64,000 nucleotides of DNA from Cladopsammia gracilis (taxonomy: Eukaryota > Cnidaria > Anthozoa > Scleractinia > Dendrophylliidae). The stretch is from assembly GCA_022457155.1 (NCBI GenBank), contig JAJGOT010000072.1:62001-126000 (forward strand). Direction: 5' to 3'. Below the pieces are notes generated by a model. It saw only the letters and a program-made list of their open reading frames with translations, was not told where the DNA came from and searched no databases. Each line of letters starts with the position of its first letter. Position 1 is the first letter of the stretch. A program made the translations under genes and the position numbers. This document shows, in pieces, positions 54,723 to 64,000 of this stretch.

Positions 54723-55252
54723 TGCTGTGTTCACACTAGGGCGAAACATGTTTAGTCTGATCATGAATGAAACATGATTCACTGTAAAAAGTGTTCACAT
54801 CAGGCGGCGCATTGCGCGAATCATGATCGAAACATGTTTACTCTGAGCATGATTGAAAATATTTCACGAGGTACTTTCGATCTTAGCCAGACGAAACACG
54901 TTAGCGCAAATGTCGTCTCCTTAACAAACAATGCATTGCCCTTCGTTCCCGATGGGCTTGACAAGTGAAATAAAAACACAAATCATGCAACACTGATGAG
55001 CAAGTTTGAGCTCTATTTTATTTTCGGTTCATGTGTAATTATAAAGATTTTATGCGAGCTTTATTATCATATGCTTGTTTCGTAAAACAGCTTGTAAAAT
55101 TCATTAATAATTCATAAGGGTACTAACAAATAGAAATGAGCCATTCCAATCACATGATTACCCTGTATAGGCCGAAACAATGTTTAAGGGGAAACGTGCT
55201 CGTTGAAACATGTTTACTCTAAACATGTTTCGTTGCTGATGTGAACACAGCA
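54723..55252. mobile_element. Harbinger-type MITE, TTA target
   Basis: Ends tgctgtgttcacactagg and (inverted) tgatgtgaacacagca. TTA at 54720-54722 and 55253-55255. It sits nine bases after the exon donor at 54711. The duplicate at 33625-33640 (gtaagtgacttagc) is the empty site. Internal aaacatgttt boxes recur near both ends. Confidence 0.88.
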
Positions 55253-55562
55253 TTAGCTATCTGATTTGAGAGTTTTAACGGATCAGGGCTTGTGTCACTA
55301 GGAACGTTTTCAGACTAATTTATAGACTCATAGTGTTCAGGCAAACAAACAATACATCTAAATTTACTTTGAATCATTCCAAGTTGCGAGCCTCTCGGGG
55401 AAACTGCCTTCTATTTTGATTTATTAATGCATTTCGAGCCCAATTCCTCGACGATTGAATTTAACGCAGTCGAAAATTCCCGAAAGAGCCAATCACGAGC
55501 GAGCTCGTCATTTGAAAACAAAAACAAACGACCGCAAAGCCGAATGGGTGATACTGGGCCTT

Positions 55563-55855
55563 TAACTATTATAGCGCGAAAGCGCGCGTGATATCGCCTT
55601 GTTCTTTAACTTGTCTTAACTACTAGCTACACATGACCTTTTGAAAACATTTTTAAACAGAGAAATGAAATCCTCAGTTAAGGATTAGCGTTAATTCGGC
55701 TTTCGAGCAACCGGGCCCAGGTCATCATTAATTAAATCATCACGTATTCGGTAATTTAGATTTCTGCGTATATTTAACTATTATAGCGCGAAAGCGCGCG
55801 TAATATCGCCTACGGCTAAAATTAGGCGATATCACGCAAGCTTGAGCGCAATAAT
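55563..55855. repeat. Repeats of ttatagcgcgaaagcgcgcg
   Basis: Direct copies at 55568 and 55791. The second is followed by an inverted partner (gcgatatcac ... gcgcaataatag) ending about 55855, making a short hairpin MITE. Confidence 0.65.
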
Positions 55856-56104
55856 AGTTTTATAATTCAACACATTGATAACAAAGCACAGTTTGAAGAA
55901 AGAATATCGAGGCCGGTCCGTCATTTTTGCATTCTCTTGTCAAAATGCGAAATTTACCTCCATCGTTGGATATACGTCATGTAGACATAGCGTATATCGA
56001 TAACATTTTGACCATATTTGGGCAGTGTATCAATGTGTTGAATTATAAATAATGTTATATTGCAAAAGCTACTGAAATTTAACCTGATTGCTCTTATGGG
56101 GTTA

Positions 56105-56390
56105 TAGAGCAGTTTTCAATTGAGTGTCGTAAAACCAAAACCAAAGTAATTACTCTGACCAATCACAGCAGTCGTAAACAATCCAATGAACCAATCAGAG
56201 CTCGAAGCAATTACATGTCGGCGGCGCTAAGCGCGGGAAAACGCGTGTGAGCAAGTCACGATTGGTTTTGGTTTTACTTCTGATTGGTCGAGAAAGTGGC
56301 GCGAGTTTTTTTAGCCAATCACAAAGCGTAGCAATGCAAAACCAAAGCAATTGTGTAATTACTTTCGACATTCAATTGAAAACTGCTCTA
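56105..56390. mobile_element. MITE (AGAGCAG family), copy 2
   Basis: Close copy of 21533-21815 with ends tagagcagttttcaattgag and its inverse, TA at both edges. Confidence 0.85.
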
Positions 56391-56416
56391 GTTGACATAA
56401 TTACGGTAATTATCGT

Positions 56417-56562
56417 TAGAGCAGTGTTCAGTTGAGTGTCGAAAGAACTTTATCGATTGGTTTGGTTTGTGACTTACTCGCACGCGTTTTCCCGCGCTTG
56501 GTGTGTATTTGCTTCCAATCTGTTGTGATTGGTTTTACGACACTAAACTGAAAACCGCTCTA
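56417..56562. mobile_element. MITE (AGAGCAG family), short relative
   Basis: Shares ends (tagagcagtgttcagttgag / ctgaaaaccgctcta) with the copies at 21533 and 56105 but is internally shortened. It ends 43 bases before the glycosyltransferase exon, close to its polypyrimidine tract. Confidence 0.7.
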
Positions 56563-56605
56563 TTCCTTTCTTTGCATTATTTTTCTTATTTCTTGCTACT
56601 AGCAG

Positions 56606-57833
56606 GGATTGTATCCTTCCACAGCTGGCACAACAGAAGAGGCAGCAATCCAAGGTGGTCCAGGGAATTCTGTAAAAGCACTGAATGTTACTCTGTTGGC
56701 GAGTGAGTGGGGTTCATCCATGGGTGGCTTGTCAACCATAAACAGAAACCTTGCCATTATATTCGCAAAACACTCGCACGTCCACGTCACTCTTTTAGTT
56801 CCAGAATTTGCTTGTTGCGAAGAAGACAAGAGAACCGCAAAAAGTCATAACATTGCTATTAGGGAAGCAAAGAGGCGTCCAGGCTATGATATCCTCGACT
56901 GGTTGAGTTTTCCACCAGAAGACCTTGCCATTGACATCATACTCGGCCATGGTGCGAAGCTGGGTAAACAACCCCAAGTCATTAGAAATTCTCACGGCTG
57001 TAAATGGGTGCAGATAATACATACTGCACCTGAAGAACTTGCAATGTACAAGGACTATTCTGGAGCCATTGTCAAAGGTGAAGAGAAGAACAGAGCTGAA
57101 GTAGACCTGTGCAAACTGGCAGATCTTGTTGTGGCAGTTGGACCCAAGTTGGAGGATGACTATTCATCGTACCTGCGGTTCTGCAAGAATCACAAAGACA
57201 TCATTCAGTTGACTCCAGGTACATTCCATGAATTTACAACGGTTAAACAAGCCGCACGGGACGGAGGGAAGTTTAAGGTTCTAACCTTTGGCCGCGGTGA
57301 TCCTGAGGACTTCAGTCTCAAGGGATATGATATTGCTGCAAAAGCAGTAACCGAACTGAAAGACAGCTCTTACTGTCTGGTTTTTGTCGGCGCACCCAGT
57401 GGAAAAGAGGAGGAAGTCAAAGGCAACTTACTCCAGTGTGGAATCTCTGAAGATCAGCTGATTGTGAGAAAATTTCTACAAAGTAAAGAAAGGTTGAAAG
57501 AGTTGTTCTGTGAGGTTGACCTAGCCATCATGCCTTCCAGAACAGAGGGGTTCGGATTAACAGCCCTTGAGGCGTTGTCTGCTGGTCTTCCCATTCTGGT
57601 GAGTGGCAATTCGGGATTCGCGTATGCACTGCGTGATCTACCATCAGGGAAATCATTTGTGATAGAGTCCAAAGACCCCAAGGAATGGGCAAAGGCTATC
57701 GCTTCTGTTCGTCAGAAAGGAAGAACGCAGCGTCTTCAAGAAATCCAAACCCTGCGAACAAGCTATGAAGAGAAGTACAACTGGGAGGATCAGTGTGGAG
57801 CCCTTGTTGAGAAGATGTGGATTATGACTCATG
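56606..57833 (+). CDS. GT4-type glycosyltransferase exon
   Basis: Acceptor CTAGCAG ending 56605, donor GTAAGA at 57834. 1228 bases, phase 0 to 1, about 409 codons without a stop. GT-B fold, family 4 features: N-terminal glycine loop (ASEWGSSMGGLSTINRNLA), an internal VQIIHTAPEE strand, FKVLTFGRG at the start of the second Rossmann half, and the donor-binding EX7E motif at exon residues 314-322 (EGFGLTALE) followed by ALSAGLPILVSG. Both glutamates are present, so it is likely catalytic, transferring a sugar from a nucleotide donor; substrate unknown. GT4 domains fused to signalling modules have been described in metazoan and bacterial conflict proteins (recalled, not checked). It occupies the place of the death domain in ankyrin/PIDD1. 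One large exon contrasts with the small upstream ones, which may reflect acquisition by retroposition or transfer. Confidence 0.9.
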
Positions 57834-58160
57834 GTAAGACTTCTATTAGAATACAAAGTAAAAGGGACCAAACATAAACATTTTCAGAAAATCACGGAAT
57901 CGAACAAGTCATGTTGTACTGTTAAATGTGATCAGAATATTTTTCTGGTTTACCGTCAATTAAGTACTTTCCAAACTAGTACACTTCAGAGCCTGGCCGA
58001 ATCTGACTACTTTTTAATAACAGAAGTATTTATTGAATGTAATGCTTTTAAGCATTTTGAAAAATGTCACTCTTATTGTAGTCCTTCATTTCTGCTTTTG
58101 CTTCCATAATCACAGTTTTCCATGACTCAGTGATTGGTACTTGGTTCTTCTTTCTTTCAG

Positions 58161-58180
58161 AGACTTCAGGCGCGTATTAG
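58161..58180 (+). CDS. Last coding exon, six residues and stop
   Basis: Acceptor TTTCTTTCAG ending 58160. Phase 1 joins the preceding exon to give a tail ETSGAY and TAG at 58178-58180. A strong donor (AAG GTGAGT) follows at 58204, so an intron in the 3' UTR, or an alternative ending, is possible. The next AG after a pyrimidine tract is at 59818. Confidence 0.55.
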
Positions 58181-58324
58181 GAAGTAAAATATCGCGTAGC
58201 AAGGTGAGTGTAGGCACAATCTAATAGATGACGGGGGCCTCAATTGTAAAGGGGCATTTTTACGTACCGACCCTCTAAAGACCTTTTTAGTGCTAAGCTT
58301 ACGATAAGAAATTGATAAGTGGGA

Positions 58325-58519
58325 TATTGTATATTGTATATTGCATATTGCATATTGTACATTGTACATTGTACATTGTACATTGTACATTGTACATTGT
58401 ACATTGTACATTGTACATTGTACATTGTACATTGTACATTGTACATTGTACATTGTACATTGTACATTGTACATTGTACATTGTACATTGTACATTGTAC
58501 ATTGTATATTGTATATTGT
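58325..58519. repeat. Heptamer (ATTGTAC)n minisatellite
   Basis: About 25 units, with variant units (attgtat, attgcat) at both edges. Because seven is not a multiple of three and no stop occurs, all frames on both strands are open. These are not genes. Confidence 0.95.
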
Positions 58520-58889
58520 GCACTGGGGCAGTTCTGTAGATGACAATACTTGCTATAAACGTACTAAGACGCAGAACTATTAGCGAGTTGCTTTAATCAA
58601 GTAAAGGCGAGTTACTTGTGCATATAACCTGCAAGGTTAGTTTATCTAGTTTAGCAGTAGAGAAACATTGCTGAGATTTTCAAATTACAGAATAAGCTGT
58701 AAGGATCGACTAGCTAGTTCCATTTGAAATCTATTAACAACAAATGCATGTATAGACAACTATTTTTTTTAAAGTTCTCTCACTCATTATACGATACACT
58801 TGTTTCAGATTTACTCTGAAATATGTTATGGAATATATTTTTAAAGTTTTTCTTTTGTATTTCCAAATACACAAGAAGTCTAATAAAGG

Positions 58890-59045
58890 CCTAGGCCCGC
58901 GGGTTGTTCGAAAACCGTTTAACTCTTTACCTCGGGTTAATTTATAAATCGCCTAAACTCGCGGTTAAATTTTCAACGCCGGTTAATTCTATTGTTGAGG
59001 AGCGGTTAACGCTAACCTCGCGTTTAACTGTGGGTTACATTTAAC
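58890..59045. repeat. Repeat with gttaac/cggttaa palindromes
   Basis: Contains many cggttaa/ttaaccg words. Related in style to 63147-63362 (ccggtttttcgaaagtcgat ... cccag). Confidence 0.45.
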
Positions 59046-61160
59046 CACCCAGTTTTCGCATTTACGTTAAATTTTGTATTGCCTTTATTCTGTATTTTAC
59101 CCTGCTGCATCGCATCAGGTCAGCATAACTTTCATTTCCTTTCATTTCAATTTTTTATGAAATGATGAGGTAAAAATATACTTAATAAGTAAAACATTGT
59201 GTTTTAATCATTAACCTTTTTTGAAATGATATACTGCATTTTTCCAAAGTTATCTGAGAATCCATAAAACTGTCCCTACAAATACGTGAGAAAGCTTGAG
59301 AAATCAACCGACAAGCGGCTCAACGCAGACAATCACTTTTCCTTCTAGCATTTTGACTCCAATTAAATTACCTCTAAGTTGTCTGTCTAGAGTTTTTTCG
59401 CAGATGATCTCGACAGCACTGGCATGTAGGAATACAAATCCGTGTATCCGTGTGAGCCGTTTTTCCTTCTTGCCTGTGATGCTTGATCTTAAAATCCTCC
59501 AAAAAAGGTTCTCAGAAGAGCAACTTTCGTCCACCAATAGAGTTGATTTTGAATTCTACAACATTTGACTGTCATATGCCTAAACTGAAGGTTTTGGATA
59601 GATCGAGCGATGCGACTTCAACTGTTTAAAAACAACTTCTTAAGATTACTATGAGATACTAGTACCGGCAGAGTCTATAAACAAACTCTAGGCACAAGCA
59701 TAGGCAGAAAAACGTTTGTGCTTGGGTTTCCCGGTGCTTTTATGGACTCTTACGTTTGTGCTTGCATCGCTCTTTGTTTTAAATGAGAATGTGATATTTG
59801 TTTGTATTTTTCCCTCAGAGCACTAGCTCCAATGGAGCAAAAATTACAAGCAATGGAACACAAAGAGTTGATGTCTCAACACAGATAAGTTCGTCCACAG
59901 GACGTGATCAATTCACGCAAATCATGCGACAGTGCACTTATCTACGAGTACAGAAGTTTAATTTGTTAGGACTTTTGAAGCTTGGTTCCCATTTGCGACG
60001 TAAGCGACGTAAGCGGAATCGTAACTCGAAATCAGAATCGCAAGAAACTTACGATCTAGTGGAAATCAAAACGACGGAAGTGGATACAAAGGGACGGAAG
60101 CAGAAGCGGAATGGGAAGAGAAAGGAAACCTTCTGATCCCTCCGATTCCGATTCCGATTCCGATTCCGTCGAGCCTCCAACTCCGACTCCGCTTTCGTCG
60201 GTAGTGGGAACCAGTCCTTAGTAATTTACAGGAGTAGAGTAGTCACGTGACCAGAGGAGTACGGTTCTGTTTGCAAGTACTGTATACTGAAGATTGGAAG
60301 CAGTTTAGTAATGTACAAGTTAAAAGGTGCTAGTTTCTACAGAAACTGTTGTGCTACATCCAGCGTTTATTTAAGTAAATTCGGTACAATGATTTCCTAA
60401 TGTTATGGAACTTATTGTAGCCTATGAGCCATATCGGCAAGACAAAGTCAAGCCAAATATTTAGATAGTTCATTAGTTACTCGTAAGTTAACCTTATGCG
60501 ACTGTTCAACAAACCAAATGCTCTCTGACGGTTCGAATTTCAATATGAAATTCACAATATGAAACAAATATTTATTTGTAGTAAAACTAAAAAGCTAGAT
60601 ATTTTTAGAAGAATGGCCAAAGAAACTAAAGAATTTTTAAATGGTGGAGTGTAGTAGTTTGTTTATAAAGTAATGTAAACTCGTTGCCCTGATATTATTT
60701 GTAAGATAAAAATATAGATAGATTTTAATAGTATCTAGGAAATCTGATAGTCGAGCAGTCCCCATTTAATACATATTCCGTGGAAACCTCTGCACATTTT
60801 GGTGTTACAAAGATTTAATATGCATGGAGTTTCAAATGAGATCTGATTTAGGGCAGGGGAAGGGCGGGCAGAGACCATATCAAAAGTAAGATGAGGAAAT
60901 TAATTTTTAAATACACTGGGATTTGCAATGTGATTGGTGTTTTTATGTGGGATCTTCTTTTATTCACAGTTGCAAACTTTATAGACACCTATGTAGATAA
61001 GTACAACATTTAGTCCTAACTTGTGTACAAGTGGAACTTTTGACTTTCTTATAAGGGGGACGAACGTAATATGCGCGCCAGTTACAGCAGGAGGGGAGGA
61101 CGCATGTACGCGGGACAACGCTGACTTCGCGCGCATGTCACGTACACCCCCCTTACAAAG
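59046..61160. other. Downstream region with repeat pieces, no gene seen
   Basis: The open stretch 59819-60136 follows an AG acceptor but shows no domain. From about 59982 it lies in a MITE-like segment (ggttcccatttgcgac ... gtcggtagtgggaacc, to 60215) containing cgattc repeats (60145-60170). A weak inverted pair spans about 61040-61160 (aagggggacgaacg / cgtacacccccctt). Confidence 0.4.
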
Positions 61161-61164
61161 GTGC

Positions 61165-61359
61165 GAATAGGCCATTTGCACGATGACGTCATTTGACTAC
61201 TACTACTACCAGAATCCTTCAGTTTTTTGTTTTGTAGTGCAAATTAGGGCTATTGTTATTTAAACCGCACTGGGATTACAAAATTTAAATAAGAAAGGAA
61301 AAACGAAATGAATTCTGGTAGTAGTAGTCAAGTGACGTCATCGTGCAAATGGCCTATTC
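61165..61359. mobile_element. MITE with gaataggccatttgcacgat ends
   Basis: Inverted arms of about 48 bases including gatgacgtca and gactactactac. 195 bases long. Confidence 0.8.
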
Positions 61360-61607
61360 TTAGAATAAATTCCATACGTGCTCATTTTGTATTCATAAAC
61401 AAAACTCTGAAAACTGCTTGTCAGCTTCGCCTGATCTCAGATGCAGTGCAGCTTATAGGAGTCTTCACCGTCAACAAACATTACGTCAAATTTGTTTTGT
61501 TATTCAAATTTACCAACTTTTTAACAAAAGAGCTATTTGTTTCAACAGTTCTCTGGTTGGCATATTAATAACAATAGGTGATGTAACGAGAAATATCGCT
61601 ATAAATA

Positions 61608-61988
61608 CACACTTACGACGTAAGCATGAAAGCGAGGCCTAAGGGCCACCAAACTTACCGCAAACTTCAAAAAAAAGTAAATATGTCAGCGGAAACAAGT
61701 GCGATTTGTGATTTAGAGATTAAAAATTAACCCCAGAAGATACTCCTGGAGCAGATATAGTAAATGAAAGTCAGTTGAAAAGTGGACGGCGGAAAAAACT
61801 AACCTTCGGTAAGGATCCTTCGGAAATGCATGAAACGTCAAGTCTTTCCTATTATCGGAACGATTATTACAAAGCGCATCGACGCAACATTTGTCAGAGA
61901 ATTTTTATCGTAGTTATAGGCTGCGCTTCTACCTTTTTAATTGCGATGTGGCCCTTAGGCCTCGCTTTCATGCTTACGTCGTAAGTGC
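61608..61988. mobile_element. MITE with cacttacgacgtaagcatga ends
   Basis: Inverted arms of about 42 bases (through gcgaggcctaagggcc). A short hydrophobic chance frame inside has no recognised domain. Confidence 0.8.
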
Positions 61989-62368
61989 TTATCCCAACAA
62001 CTATTTCTCCAATTGAAAGCCCTTCTAAACAGAAAAAAATTGATGCAAAACACGGTATTGCAGTGCCTTGAAATTCACGTGGAAGGAGTTTGACACCAAA
62101 CTTCTGGATAATTTTCGAAAAATGATGGAAACGCAACATTGGAGATTTTAGCAGGTTTTGGAGCATTCTGTAATATGCACAGAACTAGTGAATGCTTTTT
62201 AACGGTTCTCAGCCGGATTTGCAAACTGCTTAGAATTCAGATTTTACAATTGTTGGGAAGGCTTTTCCCAGAAATGTGCGTTCGTGGAATGTTTTGTCAA
62301 AGAGCATCAAGTATTAAAAATTTGAAGAGAATTTTAAGGCTAAATTTTGATGGGATGTAAGATGGTTC

Positions 62369-63482
<1,114 letters not shown>

Positions 63483-63719
63483 GATGACGTTACACGGGAC
63501 GATTCGCAACGACGATTTTTAGCGAAACAAAATTAACGACAGGTATATTACACGAAACAATTTGAGTAAAATTCGTGTTTTTGCGTTGCAAGGTTCTTGA
63601 AGCTGAATCAAAAACGAAAAACGACGAAAAAATTGCAACGAAAAAATTGCGAAGAAAATCGTCCGCGCACCCATGTTGCGCTAAAAATCGTCGTTGCAAA
63701 TCATCCCGTGTAACATCAC
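63483..63719. mobile_element. MITE with gttacacgggacgattcgca ends
   Basis: Inverted arms of about 45 bases, including acgacgatttttagcg, enclose 150 bases. The frames on both strands inside are by-products of the inverted repeat. Confidence 0.8.
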
Positions 63720-63907
63720 CTTTTTATAGAGTATTTTCACTGACGTCATATCAAAATTAAGACGCAATTTTTGATTCTAAAACGTTAATGAAATTGTAGA
63801 CAGTTTAAAACTACACATCTGGGCCAAATTTTAAAGCGCAAGAGCATTTCATTCAAGAGTTATAGGCGAATGAGTATAGACATTTTTAGTAAGAAATGTA
63901 TGGAGCG

Positions 63908-63954
63908 GCCATCTTGGTGTCCCACTTAGGGACACCAACATGGCGGCCAAAAAT
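63908..63954. repeat. Short hairpin
   Basis: ggccatcttggtgtccc and gggacaccaacatggcggcc are inverted, with a loop of about 6 bases. Confidence 0.75.
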
Positions 63955-64000
63955 TTAAAGACTTTAAAGTCTTAATAACACCAAAAATCTCATCACAAAA

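Noticed and set aside
58166..58583. Frames with repeating YNVQCTM or LYIVHCT units on both strands.
   Set aside because: Product of the stop-free (ATTGTAC)n heptamer, which is open in all frames.
59819..60136. A further coding exon after the AG at 59818.
   Set aside because: Joined to the GT4 exon in phase 1 it stops at once; most of the open stretch lies in a repeat with cgattc units.
61775..61984. Short frame with a hydrophobic C-terminal segment.
   Set aside because: Its end lies in the inverted arm of the MITE at 61608-61988, so it is a by-product of the repeat.

Overview
The window is eukaryotic and most likely comes from a cnidarian, probably a stony coral or sea anemone. The sequence is AT-rich and genes are broken into small phase-compatible exons with GT/AG splice sites. 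The introns are packed with MITEs, tRNA-derived SINEs, a DIRS retroelement and a decayed Polinton/Maverick (adintovirus-like) insertion. Several repeats match types I recall as abundant in coral and anemone genomes. Species assignment is inference.

Layout. (1) 2-2353 (+): the 3' part of an intronless, selfish-element-like reading frame, open at the left edge, with a RING-type zinc finger, a proline-rich repeat region and a C-terminal domain resembling a cysteine protease. (2) 7611-58180 (+): one predicted gene of about 50 kb, assembled here exon by exon from splice sites and matching phases. It has an N-terminal cap, six exons with ankyrin-type units (8625-21469), a basic linker, short Gly/Asn/Ser-rich beta-type repeat exons (25553-30926), an acidic exon (45071-45296), a ZU5-ZU5 region (46389-49521), UPA (50086-50409 plus 54551-54710), a GT4-type glycosyltransferase (56606-57833) and a six-codon last exon. 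The order resembles ankyrin and PIDD1 (repeats-ZU5-ZU5-UPA-death domain), with a glycosyltransferase where the death domain would be. This is the most interesting object in the window. It is a candidate cytosolic immune or conflict protein in which ankyrin repeats sense, ZU5-UPA regulates and possibly cleaves, and the GT4 domain acts.

(3) Inside this gene's introns lie an antisense DIRS-type tyrosine-recombinase retroelement with three intact reading frames (12828-17470), a broken Polinton (36110-43600), a PIF/Harbinger derivative nested in a SINE (47085-47965), a TTAA-flanked element carrying the start of a THAP domain (45798-46353), and many hairpin MITEs. (4) Segmental duplication has remodelled the gene. 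An exon is duplicated at 25553 and 34483, a repeat exon at 30125 and 30819, and a broken copy of the second UPA exon lies at 33466-33624 (intact one at 54551-54710). (5) From 58181 to the right edge I see only repeats and no convincing gene.

The Polinton remnant encodes a capsid fragment, a packaging ATPase, small membrane-type proteins, an integrase split by a palindromic tRNA-like insertion, and a DNA polymerase B broken by frame changes and an inversion. It is an old endogenous viral copy and not a working virus.
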